Assembly (NCBI GenBank): GCA_028023455.1
Contig: JAQFVV010000050.1
Location: 2,002,411 to 2,066,410 of the forward strand
Length of the DNA: 64,000 nucleotides
DNA from: Epiperipatus broadwayi
Taxonomy: Eukaryota > Onychophora > Udeonychophora > Euonychophora > Peripatidae
Reading direction: 5' to 3'
Positions within the stretch are counted from its first letter, which is position 1. Each line of letters starts with the position of its first letter. The position numbers and the translations under genes are program-made. The notes under the pieces are model-generated. The model saw only the letters and a list, made by a program, of their open reading frames with translations, had not been told where the DNA came from and ran no database searches. Below, piece after piece: positions 31,185-42,664 of the stretch.

Positions 31185-32772
31185 TGTAACGGGTGTACTC
31201 GTTTACCGTATACTTATTAGCTCTTATCATAAAAAAAAATATCTATATTTCCCTTTTTTCTTTTTAAGCAAAAAAAAAATAGTGATAAGAAATTTCGTAT
31301 TTCTCTCACAGCATATTTATGGACGTCAATCATTGACTCCAAGCGCCAAACTTACTTTTTACATAAGTATTATGCTGGAAGAGAACAATACGATAGTAAT
31401 AGGGCCTCTCCACTAGCTCAGTACTCAGGGCGGGTGGCCAATAAACCGTAGGAAAATGTACGGGGGAAAACTCTATGCAACCAACAGCGAAACTCGGATC
31501 AATTGTTTAAATTCATGAACTATATTCTATGAGTCAAATAATAAAACATACACATGTAATATAAGCCTTAAAATAACACACCTTTTATTATAATATTTTT
31601 TTTTTTTTACTTTTAAGAAAATATATTGCCCATACCCTTTTAACATTTACATAACCCAATAAAACCTATATATGTATTTGTGTGGATTTACAATAGAACA
31701 AGAAAACGAACGTATTCACAGATAAAAATCTAATCAGCTGTATTTGAATGGCCTTATCATAAAAAAAAATATCTAAGTTTCTTGCCTTCGTTCGTTCTCC
31801 TTGAGGGTTTCAGAAAACGTGGTAATTTTTTGGAAATAAAATATCTTAAGTTCATATTACCTGCAATTTTTGTCCGATGTGATCCCCGGGGATATCAAAA
31901 TAAGAAGAAAAACACATGAAATCCGCAGCAAAACGTACGAGACAGTTCATCACGCTTCATTTCATTCCGAGTCGGATCGATTCCCTTGCGAAAAGTTGAT
32001 AGATCTCCGGTAGATGTTCTCCGGTCACTGCCGCATGGACTCTTCGGGGTAAGGTCCAGAAAACCCAGCACGCTTAAGCTTTTACCCCACCGTACTCATG
32101 TTCGGCCGTAGCCTTAGTTACTCTTCTTAAAAATATATATATAAAAAAAAATTGAATATATTTTTAATTTTTCTCTTTCCTCTTTGAAAACCAAAATAAA
32201 ACTGACACTAGTTTAAAAAAAAAAACTACGTCTCCACTCTCTCTGTCACTTTTTTCTTTTCTTTTGTTTTCGCGAACACAGTCCGTCCCCTTTCTTCCCC
32301 ACCACGTGGTCTAGATGGCCAGTTAAGCTAATAAGCAAAAAGAACTTTTCGCACCTTCGGACATTTTGGCAATTAACATTCCGGAAACCTTTTTCTCTAA
32401 CCTTCTTTTTTATATTTTTTTCTTTTCATTCAAATTCCCCAGATAAGACCTTCGATGTTTAATATATCTCTTTTTTTTTTTCTTACAATAATCTCTTATC
32501 TTGGATCCAAAATGTATTCATACGTTCGTTTCTAAAATTGTCTATCCACACCGCAAATACATACATATACCACTTTTACAAAAATAAAACGCAAATTCCC
32601 CCCCCCCCACTCCCTCTTTTCTTACTTTAATAAAATTTTAAACATTTTCTCCCACTACAAAATAAATACTAAAACGAAATAAAATCAAATTATGTGAAAC
32701 TAATTTTAAAATATATCACATATGTGTGCGCCTTTCTACATTGTAACTAGGGTTTAAACCCGACTGTTTACA
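31185..32772 (-). repeat. Long terminal repeat (5' LTR of the element)
   Basis: 1588 bp, nearly identical to 27388-28978 with the same TG...CA ends. Being upstream in the minus orientation it would carry the promoter. I cannot pick a TATA box reliably because the LTR contains several TATATA runs. Confidence 0.92.
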
Positions 32773-32786
32773 ATATATATATATAT

Positions 32787-32880
32787 TCTCCCTTTATTGT
32801 TAAAAGGAGATTTACCTTGACAATGGTTTGAAATTGTTGATTTTTATTGATATCGGGATTGCTTAATTGTCTGGTGTTTA
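32787..32880 (+). repeat. R2-family fragment next to the LTR element
   Basis: CTTTATTGTTAAAAGGAG, CCTTGACAATGG and TTGTTGATTTTTATTGATAT match 42.59-42.66 kb. It starts a few bases after the TA run at the LTR border. The left flank of the LTR element is not the other half of this unit. Confidence 0.5.
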
Positions 32881-33299
32881 ATGTAATATATGTACACATA
32901 CACACCACTTTCTTGCATTTATTACTGAAAACTTATTGAACTGATATCAACATATTTGAAATTTTATATCAAAATATTTGAAATTCGATTTGCCGATCTC
33001 TCTAAAATAATAAAACTAGGGAATCCATATAAAATATTTCAGTATCATATTACATTGCCAGTGATTTATAACAAATACATCTAATTTAAATGAATTCTAA
33101 TGGATATAAATATATCATAGCTCAATTTTAAAATATTACCCAAATAAACAAATCAACAAACAAATAAATAAATAAGCAGAGATTCTAACTTAAATAAAAG
33201 CATTAAATAATGATAAATTAATCCTATGATTTGAATTCAAGTTAACTCTACAATATAGTAACCATTAATTACAGTAGATAACCCTATAGCATGTAGTAA

Positions 33300-33680
33300 T
33301 ACAAATCTAATCATACATAATGTGACTTAATTTAATATGATTGTACTACAATCATAATGTAACTTAATTTAATAAGCTTGTATTATAAATGTAATATATT
33401 GAGCAAGAGAATAACTCTTAAAAAGCTTAAAATTTCAGATTTCCTACTTAATAATTAACTATTAGATAAATGCTAGGCTTGTGCTGGTATTTTATATCTA
33501 ATGTCTGAATATCCTCAAGCCTCACTGATGATAACCATAATTTAAAACCAGTTTAGGGATAGGGATATTCAGAAAAGCTTGTTAAGAGCTATTAGCACGC
33601 TCATTATATTACATTTGTAGCACAAGCTTATTAAATTAAGTCATGTGATGTATGACTTGATTTTTATTACTATTATGGTT
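33300..33680. repeat. H2-family repeat (copy 3)
   Basis: Contains CTAATGTCTGAATATCCT, AAAACCAGTTTAGGGATAGG, GCTTGTTAAGAGCTATTAGC, and ends in TTAAGTCATGTGATGTATGA. The block TAACTTAATTTAATAAGCTTG (split by one base) at 33360 is the inverse of the end at 33630. The whole folds back on itself. Confidence 0.55.
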
Positions 33681-33814
33681 TTGTTCTTGAGGCTTTCATG
33701 ATGTTGTATTGTTAAAGCTATTAATATATGGTGTATCTGAACTTAGTTCAGTCCCATTTGGCTATTTAAATTAGATACCTGGATTTGAAGACATATAATT
33801 GTCTCAAAATTTCA

Positions 33815-33995
33815 GATTTTCTACTGAATAGTTAACTATTAGATAAATTCTGGGCTTGAGTTGGTATTTTTAGATCTAATGTCTGAATATCCTAGTGCTT
33901 CACTGATGATAGTCACAGCTTGAAACCAGTTTGAGGATAGAGATTCAGAAAAACTTATTAAGATCTATTAGCACACTCATTATATTACATCTATA
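33815..33995 (+). repeat. H2-family repeat (copy 4, direct repeat of copy 3)
   Basis: AAAATTTCAGATTTTCTACT and following bases through TTATTAAGATCTATTAGCAC repeat 33428-33612 in the same orientation with moderate divergence. Confidence 0.6.
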
Positions 33996-34262
33996 GTCTG
34001 TTAATGAGTATTGCTTTTGCAAGCATGAGACAGTCATATATCTTTTATTGGTTTAACAAGCTTTATTCCTTTTTTCTCTTCTAAAATCCTTTTAAGTAAA
34101 AATAAAACCACCCAAATTAAAATGTCCATTAAATTTTGATACAAGCTCACAAAACTGGTCCTTATCTATCCTCATGATTACTAGCTTTATGCTTTGAAGA
34201 TATTTCAAATATTTTTTAAAAAATTTTCAATTAAAGAAAGCAAAGAAATATTGTCTATGTCC

Positions 34263-34880
34263 TTAGATTGCCATGAATGAATGAGTTATATGAGTGAATG
34301 ACAGAGTGAGATTTGAATGACAGCCTAGAAAATAAGACAAAATTAAGAAATGACTACTGCTGACCATAAAATTATACATATACATAAAAGTTATATTTTC
34401 TATAAATTTGAAGGCTTTTGACTTATTAATTTTTTGATTCACATAGAGAAGAAATAGGGGTTGTGAGACAGACGATATGGTAGCTCCAAGATATTGAATA
34501 TAATGGAAACACAAAAAAAATGGCATTGCTTCATATATATTTAACTTGATATTTTATATAGGTTTAATGTTAACTTATATATATATATATGTCTGTGTAT
34601 GTGCTTAATAAATATCAATTTTACAATATATATGTCTGTGTATGTGCTTAATAAATATCAATTTTAATATGCATGTATATGTAAAAAGTAATATATCATA
34701 GAGTATATTTTGATATTTATTTTAATAACCTATTATTCTTTTAATGCATTAATTAATATTATACTTTTGGTTATCCAACATTAAAACAATTAACCGTTAA
34801 ATATTGTGTAAATAAACTCACTGATTACTTGTTTGAGTATTGTTAACTTTCTAATTCATTTTGTGTTCAGTTTGCACAAT
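34263..34880. other. AT-rich stretch with a short direct duplication
   Basis: ATATATATGTCTGTGTATGT with GCTTAATAAATATCAATTTTA occurs twice at about 34580-34670. A minus-strand open stretch at 34263-34526 has no recognisable motif and I do not call it a gene. Confidence 0.4.
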
Positions 34881-34892
34881 CAAACAGGCTTT

Positions 34893-34919
34893 TTTTGACC
34901 ACTCGGCTAATAACGCTTG
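34893..34919 (-). mobile_element. Inverted 5' stub of an S1 SINE
   Basis: Minus strand GTCAAGCGTTATTAGCCGAG with TGGTC is the head of the S1 SINE. Together with its flank TAGAAAAAGC it is the mirror of the head of the complete SINE at 34975, so 34886-35000 is a long hairpin. Confidence 0.6.
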
Positions 34920-34974
34920 ACTAGAAAAAGCCTGTTTATGTTTAATAAAAATAAACATAAACATGCTTTTTCTA

Positions 34975-35087
34975 GTCAAGTGTTGTTAGCCGAGAGGTCA
35001 GCGCAACGGCCTTGCAAGCAAGCAGTTGCTTGCAGACAGTTGTTGCGGGTTCACTTCCCGGCCGATGCTATGATATATGGGGGGAAA
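34975..35087 (+). mobile_element. tRNA-derived SINE (family S1) with target-site duplication
   Basis: Box A-like GTTAGCCGAGAGGTCAGCGC and box B-like GCGGGTTCACTTCCCGG in a 113-bp unit. It is flanked by AAACATGCTTTTTCTA (34959-34974) and AAACAGGCTTTTTCTA (35088-35103), 15 of 16 identical. It is the best-preserved of the three S1 copies. Confidence 0.85.
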
Positions 35088-35103
35088 AAACAGGCTTTTT
35101 CTA

Positions 35104-35885
35104 ATCATTTTCTATCTATTCTTTGTTTACAAATCACTTGGAAAATAGTGGAATCAAACCCAGGTTTAAATTTGTTTTCATGATTAGAAAATACTGATGC
35201 ATTCTATAGAATTAGTTTTTGCTTTTCTGCTCACAAATAAACTATGTATTACTCATGCTTAAGTTCACCTTCGTTTCTTCTTAGTATATAAATGAGAATT
35301 GGCTAAGTCCTATAGCATATGCGGTATTGGATCTGTCTTTTTAACTACTTTATTTTTAACTATAATACTCACTTATAATTGATTTGCGAACGTTAGCTAA
35401 ATAAGGGTTTAGTCCGTATGTTAATTTTTTTGACAGTAGTTGAGTATGCTTTATGTATATTTATAATATGTGAGTACACCTTGTAAATATATATAATGTT
35501 AGTACATTACATGTATGTGTGCGCGGTTATAGTACGTCTTCTACTAATAAAAAAGACACTATATGTTTTTATAAAAAAAATATTCCTAAAAGAAGTAAAA
35601 TAAGTTTTACAATAATTAAATTTACCTTCAGCTATATAATTATTGATTCTTTTTTTTTTTTTCTATTTTGTTTTGTTTTAATTTCTTGTTATAATTAAAA
35701 AAAAAAAGAAAGCATGTTTCAGCAATTAGATGAATTCCAGATGTAAATGGAAGTGAGGGAAAAGAAAATCTGTTAATTAATTAATATAAGTTTTATTAAA
35801 AATCTGCATGCAGATAGATATTTATATAAAATATACAAACATATAATGCATATATACACTATATATTTGTATATTTACATATCGC
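35104..35885. other. AT-rich stretch, nothing recognised
   Basis: Poly-T and poly-A runs near 35650-35710 and short TA-rich patches. No ORF, hairpin or RNA gene is supported. Confidence 0.45.
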
Positions 35886-36030
35886 CATCATTATTTTCAA
35901 TCATTATCGATCCGCTAAAGGATGAAGATCTCTCCAAGTTCAATCCATCTTCTCCCATCTCTAACCCTTCTTCTCCACATCACAGCACACTTCCTTATTT
36001 CACTCATTCATCCCTCATATGGTCTTTTAA
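35886..36030 (-). mobile_element. RTE-type LINE 3' end fragment
   Basis: The plus strand reads CATCATTATTTTCAATCATT, then GATGAAGATCTCTCCAAGTT and CAATCCATCTTCTCCCATCT, the complement of the LINE 3' coding end and TGATGATG tail. Only about 145 bp remain. Confidence 0.7.
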
Positions 36031-36157
36031 ATATGTTTGGAGATGGTTATGCATAGCTTAATCAAAACACATTACTATAAACAGATTTTTTTTTTAAAAA
36101 AAATATGCGTCATAATTTAAATGCATTATAAACATTTTTACATATGAAACCATCAGA

Positions 36158-36379
36158 ATATCACATGGTCACCATTTCATATGGTTACACATGCCGTTAA
36201 TAAGAGTAGCAAACTCTCCATACAGTAGTGCCACCAAGTGCAAGCCTTCATAATCAATGGTTGCAGGAAGGTTTGTGACTAATCCAGTGATGTTTAGATA
36301 GAGATTTTAAGAACAAACCTTGCTGCATTCATTGATTATGAAGGCTTGCACTTGGTGGTATTATTGTATAGAGAGTTGG
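36158..36379. repeat. H1-family inverted repeat (copy with clean hairpin)
   Basis: Arms 36209-36275 and 36312-36378 are inverse copies containing GCCACCAAGTGCAAGCC. The loop is about 36 bp. The left outer end CATGGTCACCATTTCATATG corresponds to the outer end seen near 47.54 kb. Confidence 0.75.
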
Positions 36380-36399
36380 GTACACTTATTTTCCCATAA

Positions 36400-37900
36400 G
36401 CATACTTATGAAAAGTCACATAGAAAATTGTAAAAAAAATATCTAATGACAATTCATTTTAATAGAATCATTGTTGGCATAACAAATTGCAAACATATAA
36501 TGATTGTCTAAAATTAAAGCATATTTAAATAGTATCTAAAGAAATATTTTGCCATTTATCATTAATTCTTAGGGCATACACTATTTTAAACAATCTTATA
36601 TGGTTAATTTTGTAACCATTTTTGTGCTTTTTATATCTAAAATAAATATTTGTTTATCATTAAGTGGGTGTGTTTTCAAATTATTCGTTAAAGTTATGAT
36701 TTAAAAAAATGAATATAATCTTAGAAATAATATATTAAATTTGTAGATAAATAATCAGAACAAATTTCATTTTAACCTGCAGGGTAAAAAAATGTTTTTC
36801 AACAAATAATAAATAATTTTGCACCATTTTTTGATTATAAATCATATTTCAGTAAATAATATATTCAAGCAATAAATATAATCTTTGAAATTTTAAAAAT
36901 TCATCTTATAATTGCAAGAAAAATAATAATAAATAAAAGATATCACTTGTATAGGGGACATTTCGTTTTATGTCAACAATAACTTCATATTTTATGTTAT
37001 TATTCTCTCATTAAAAGCAAATAAGTTGTTTTAAAAATGTGAATTCTAATACCATATACTCATCAAAAACATATACTTTACTTGATTTTACAAAAATAAA
37101 AAAAATTATAAACTAATGGCAAACTTCTAATTTTTAATTTGAAGATTTTATTCAAAAAGCTGAGTTTGTACAAGGTCAATAACCAATTTCCAGTATGCTT
37201 ATACCTGATTTTTCTTTAATTTCACTAAAAGATATTGATATGCAGTGATTTTAGTTTGATGAATGTTTTGCTGCACATAAATTCAAAGCTACCAAATGAA
37301 TACTGTGATAGTCACAAATGAGTCACTCTAATGTGACTGCAAAAGTATTTGCAACATCAGAATAACCCATAGAATGATTGGGTGATCAAGGTTAGAAGGT
37401 TTAGATCTATCTTTTGATGATATCAACTTTTCAACTGTTATGCAAATGGAGTCATAAATCTCACTATTTTTTTATTTATCATGATGGCAGGAACTTCAGT
37501 GCCATCTGTTAACTCATTATTTAACTAAGATATAAGATGTTAAATAACTGAATTCTGAATTGTGAAGAATAACAAAACAAAGCTCATATAATTAGTTTTA
37601 GGGAGTCACTTTTAGTAGCTGTCAAATCTCAACATCACTAACAACAAATTCAAGTAGATTTAATAATATTAATATTAAGGACATTTCATTTCTTTTCTTT
37701 TAGAGTGTGAAAGTTTGATCTTATACAATTATTCAATGTGATTTTTTTATAGGAAACAATCATGTGTATAATTATAGATCCAAATTGATACAAATAAGCT
37801 CAATTTTATTTTCTTGTAAACCTTGTCATTATCAAGTACACATGTGTAAAGAAGTTAGTATTTACTTTATGAAATGTACAATTGTATAGAAGAAATTATA
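36400..37900. other. AT-rich stretch, nothing recognised
   Basis: No sustained ORF or inverted repeat stands out, and no RNA gene. Confidence 0.45.
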
Positions 37901-37908
37901 AAGAAATC

Positions 37909-38250
37909 AAGTCATATGTCACATGACCTAATTTAACAAGCTTCTATTACAAATGTTATATACAGAGCTCACAAATAAGCTCCTACAAACTTTGCACAAT
38001 ATCCCCAACCCCAGACTGGTTTCGGCTACTGGCTTCCTCAATGAGGTGCTAGGATCTAATGCTTGAATAACCTAGCACCTTATGGAGGAACCCAGTAGCA
38101 GAAAATGGTCTGGGGTTGGGGATATTAGGCAAAGCTTGTTCTTAGCATCTCACTGAGGAAGCCAGTAGCAGAAAACAGTCTAGGGTTGGGGATATTCTGC
38201 AAAGCTTGTTAAGAGCTTATTTGCAAGCTCTATATATAACAGAATAAATT
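37909..38250. repeat. H2-family fold-back with triplicated core
   Basis: The core CCAGTAGCAGAAAAYRGTCT with GGGTTGGGGATATT occurs twice in direct orientation (about 38090-38130 and 38160-38200) and once inverted (about 38005-38035). Outer arms GTTATATACAGAGCTCACAA and AAGCTCTATATATAAC pair. No ORF. Confidence 0.65.
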
Positions 38251-38499
38251 ATTTACTTCATTATATGGTTGGTACAATGGACAATCAAAAAAAGTTCAAA
38301 TGCAAACGTTTAAGGCTCAATACAACAATAGTTTCATTATTAATTGACAAAGTCAAATTTCTTTGTGAATTCCATTATTTGGAATTGATCTTGAAACATT
38401 TAGTGTGTCTTCAGGATAAGATACTTGATTATTCAATAATAATTAAATATAATTTAGAAAATCATGAAAGATATAAAATACAATTCTCAAATTAATAGA

Positions 38500-39765
38500 A
38501 ATCTTATCGACCTTGAAAAATATCAGTATTGTCTAGAAACAGTACTGATAACATGAAATGAACTTGGATCATAACTGAACAGATAGTATTATCAACAATA
38601 ATTCATTCTATCTCATTATACTCTACTCGTGTATAAATATTAACCTATTCATTCAATGTACTCAATGTTTCTTACATACTGTCTTGGAAATAGCTTACAT
38701 CTATAAGTACAGCCTGTCCCTCTCCAATTAATATAAGGATACATAATGGTTCAATAATCTGAGGATTATATTGATGTAATATCTACATGGGTATGAATAT
38801 AATATCACATCAATCAAAGGCATTGAGAATTCCATTAGTGATTTTTCAATGAAATGGATGATTGAATTGTTAAAGAACGAGAAGATTGAAGCCTATCCAT
38901 TAGCTTCAGGAATTGCTACCTTAATATAATCTGAACAGTGATTGTATAAATGTGTGGTAGATTATAATCTGGCCCAATTTATGAGTGCTGCTTCTGCACA
39001 AAATACACATATTGAGATGAGATCATCTATCTTTTTTATATATATATATTGTGAGAAGAACGATAAGTTGCACTTGTCGTAATTTTTTTTTAACTTACAT
39101 ATCTGTCTACTATATAAATTTTTCTAGGTTCAAATGCCTAGATGGCCCCCTTGTAGTGCAGATTACATTAAGTCTTTTCACCGGATCATTATAATATATA
39201 TATATATGGGTGTCAGTTATTTCAGAAGGAGTGGAGGTGAATATAGAGTGGAAAATCTTAAGTTCAAATCCTTCTATTTATAAATACCATTGATGAATCA
39301 ATAGTGTATTAATACTCTGCAGCATGAAACATCTGTGGAAAATTATGTTTATGATAAGAGCATACTATAATTATGCCTACTCAAATATGACAATCTCAAT
39401 AATATAATTCCCAGCTGGACATTGACAGTCTAGTTTATGGGATTCTTTTGATATGTTACCAACATAAAATTATTGTAAAACCAACCAAATTATAGGTTTT
39501 TATCTATTTATTTTTAAGATAACACTAATAATACTACAGCATGAAGTTATATCACATCTATTGCACATTTTCTGGATTTTGCATTCATCAAGAATAGGAC
39601 TAATAAAAGTTTGCCTACAGAAACCAATTTTCAATTCCTTGTTTATTATCATCCAATTTAATATTTTTACATAGTTGTATAGATTCTGATCCCTAGAGCA
39701 GGAATTACATATCATATTCATTTATAACTACATGCATTTTTTGCCCTAACAAGAAATGTACATAT
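38500..39765. other. AT-rich stretch with weak repeat traces
   Basis: The segment at about 38945-39030 (AATCTGGCCCAATTTATGAG, then GCTGCTTCTGCACAAAATAC) resembles about 41.24-41.30 kb. A short TA run lies at 39195-39207. No gene is supported. Confidence 0.4.
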
Positions 39766-39769
39766 ATTT

Positions 39770-40246
39770 ATAATCAAAATTACCCAAATTCACAGCTCAA
39801 CCAGACTAGCCAAGAAAATAAACTCTAAAACACTACCAATGGTTTCTCTGCTACAAACAGACTTCTCAAGTGTAAAGAACTACAAAATAACAACATATTT
39901 CAACTAAACATTACCCACAATTCCATTTACTTCATATAGACCCTTAATATTAAAAAAGGTTTAAATAAATTAATTGCTTCAGAATCATAAATTTTTAATA
40001 ATAAAGATTCTTTAATTCTTCTTTTTATTTCATTTCTCTTAAAGAAAATAACCATAGCTTCATCAAAAGTAATAGTGCATGGTAAGTAGGTGGAATTTTG
40101 GGTAATGTTCAGTTTAAATATGATGTTATTTGTAATTCTTTACACTTGAGAAGTTTGTTTGTAGTCATGAAACCATTGGTAGTGTTTTAAAGTTTATTTC
40201 CTTGGCTAGTCTGGTTGAATCATGAATTTGGGGTTATTTTGATTAT
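39770..40246. repeat. Palindrome P3: head-to-head Penelope-like 3' ends
   Basis: ATAATCAAAATTACCC... at the left is the inverse of ...GGGGTTATTTTGATTAT at the right, and the homology includes TTCACACTTGAGAAGT-like and ACTACCAATGGTTTC blocks. The left arm, on the minus strand, still reads VIFFKRNEIKRRIKESLLLK, the end of the GIY-YIG region seen at 45.0 kb. The right arm (about 40080-40246, plus strand) holds only 3' untranslated sequence. Both 3' ends face outward. Confidence 0.7.
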
Positions 40247-40419
40247 TTATTGACTAGTTTAGATGTATGCTTTTAATGTTTATATATTTATAAGTAAATA
40301 ATAAATAACTCAGATTATATGTAACTGAATAGGAAGAAACTGATACTTCCAATGGATTATATAACATAAATAAACTCTTCATCCCAACTCATTTGAAGCT
40401 TTAGACAATTCCTTTTCAG

Positions 40420-40483
<64 letters not shown>
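40420..40483. repeat. (TA)n microsatellite
   Basis: About 31 uninterrupted TA units. Confidence 0.95.
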
Positions 40484-40486
<3 letters not shown>

Positions 40487-40489
40487 TGG

Positions 40490-41945
40490 ATGTACAGATA
40501 TAAATAATAAATACAAATGAAATTTTTTAATATAATAATCTAGATAAATATTTGAACATTAATGTAACCAAATCACGAAGCAACTAAAACAGAGAGAGCC
40601 AGCTGAAATCATATGTTCTAGTGACTTAGAAACATTTTATTGTCATTTTCCAAATCATATTGTCAGCTTAATTTTTCAGTTTTAATTGGCTGTGGCTTTT
40701 GTAACATCATATTTAAAATAGATTGTTGCAAGAAATATAACATAAACAGTCTTTAAAATAAAAGCTTCTTAAATAGTTTCTCAACTGGGAATAGCAAAAG
40801 AGAATATATTAAAAGACTTGATAGATGGTTGTGATAGGATTGAGCTAATGTGAAGGCTGTGCTGAGATAAGTATAATTAATTGTTGGAAATATATTACAG
40901 TGCAATGGATGGTGTACACCTCTCATAAGGTATCAAAATGAGATTAAATCTGGTCCATGCTTTGCATGAGAATGGTATAGTGAAAGTTATCAAAACTGTC
41001 AACATGGTTCAGGAGATCAGGTGTTGAGATGTTTAGAAGACCACCATATTATTAACTAATTGAGAAGGAGTATGTTTGGGGTAGAGATAATCTCTAGTTT
41101 AATGAATGATTAGTAAAATTTCTATAAAGTGGTTGGTATCAAAGTTAAAAGTGCTAAAAATTTGAACCTTGTCGAGTAAACTATACTAATTTGCTATTTA
41201 TATAAATACTGAACAAATGATGAAGATATATGTGAGAATTTGTGATCTGGGTTAATTTATGACTGCTGATTCAACACAACATGCACATCTGGGGATTTAT
41301 CTTTTTCACAGGCTTGGGTCATATGTTTCAGGATGTTGGGGTAAAATAGGGCATTTCAAATATATAAAAAGATATATATATGAAGTATATCTATAAAAAA
41401 AAGTGAATATGTAATCTAAAAATTTATGATATGAGCTATATATATATATATCTTATTTTCTTGTAAAAAAAAGTGAACTGAACTGGGCATTTCAAAAATG
41501 CATTAAGTACATGAGAGAAATTGGTATGACATCTGGGCTGATAAATGGTTGTAATAGGATTGAGCTAATGTGAAGGATACACTGAGAGAGGTATAACTGT
41601 TGGAAATAAATATATATTAAAGACTTTCATTGACATACAGATATAAATAATGAAAATAAATAGGAATTTCTATGTAATAATCTAGATAAATATTTCAGCT
41701 ACTATTTACCCAAATCCACCACAAATGAAATCAGAAAGAGCTAGCTGAAACCATGAGATACATTCTACTCTTATTTTCCAAATCACATGATTGCAGCCTC
41801 CTATTTCAATTTAAATCAGTTGTGGCTGTCATTATATCATAGTAAAAATAGATTTTGCATCGAATGTAACAGAAACAGTCCATAAATAGCCCACCTCAGA
41901 GTAAAGGCTTCTCAAGGATGAATAGAAAATGAGAATACAATATAA
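40490..41945 (+). repeat. Diverged direct duplication of an uncharacterised sequence
   Basis: Block A at 40497-40790 (AATAATCTAGATAAATATTT, AGAGAGAGCCAGCTGAAATC, AAGGCTTCT-like) recurs at 41638-41945. Block B at 40820-40900 (TGGTTGTGATAGGATTGAGC) recurs at 41541-41622. The order is A-B ... B-A, all in the same orientation. Between them, about 40930-41120 resembles the reverse of 880-1107. No protein is encoded. Confidence 0.6.
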
Positions 41946-42470
41946 ATATTGTCAATAACAAAGTGGTGAGGGATTGTAAAAGTTTCCAATTTGGTTTCAA
42001 CCTAAAGCTAAAGATAGTTAGATATCCATTTTCTAACCAGCTTTGGACTAATAGCTATACTTCTAACTTTGATCAGAATCTAAATGAATTTCCAATATTA
42101 TGTACATCTGGTGACCTTTAATTTTATATTTAAATGATTAATTTATAATAAGTATAAAAAGTAGTATATATATTAAAAGAGACCATGAGTGTCATGAAAA
42201 TCTATTATTAGATTAAATTTTTAAAACCCTTTGTATAAAAGTGATACAATTGTTGTAACAATTTGAATACCCATCAAACAATGCATAATACAATTAATTT
42301 TAAATATATAATTTGTCTTTACATACAAAGAAAAGGAATAAACTTTTATAAAGTAGTATAGATAACTTAAATCGTTAGCTTTACAAATGGAATAAACACC
42401 TAAAAATAAAACAACTTATGAACTACTTAAAATTTAAAAGTCACTTCTATAAAAATTGATATGCCAAAAT
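41946..42470. other. AT-rich stretch, nothing recognised
   Basis: No motif, hairpin or ORF can be supported. Confidence 0.4.
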
Positions 42471-42474
42471 ATTT

Positions 42475-42662
42475 AAGGAGGTTTATTTAAATTTCTTTCT
42501 ATCAATAATGTAAATCTCTGTAGTCAAGTTGCAATCTTTAGTGTCTATATAAATATATTAAACCATAAATAAAAATGGAGATTCCATCTTTATTGTTAAA
42601 AGGAGGTTGCCTTGACAACAGGTTGAGATTGTTGATTGTTACTGATATTAGGATTGTCTAAG
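42475..42662 (+). repeat. Dispersed repeat family R2 (copy 3, diverged)
   Basis: GTAGTCAAGTTGCAATCTTT, TTGTTAAAAGGAGGTTGCCT and TGACAACAGG align with 2985-3105. Confidence 0.55.
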
Positions 42663-42664
42663 TG

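Larger units (their letters stand above)
27388..32772 (-). mobile_element. Non-autonomous, Gag-only LTR retrotransposon (Ty3-like)
   Basis: A complete 5385-bp element in minus orientation: two LTRs of about 1.59 kb, a primer binding site two bases inside the upstream LTR, a purine-rich tract next to the downstream LTR and one intact gag ORF. The internal region is only 2.2 kb and holds no protease, RT, RNase H or integrase. ATATAT borders both sides (27382-27387 and 32773-32778), consistent with a 4-6-bp target duplication, although it is simple sequence. LTR identity suggests a recent insertion. Without pol it must borrow enzymes from an autonomous relative. Confidence 0.88.
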
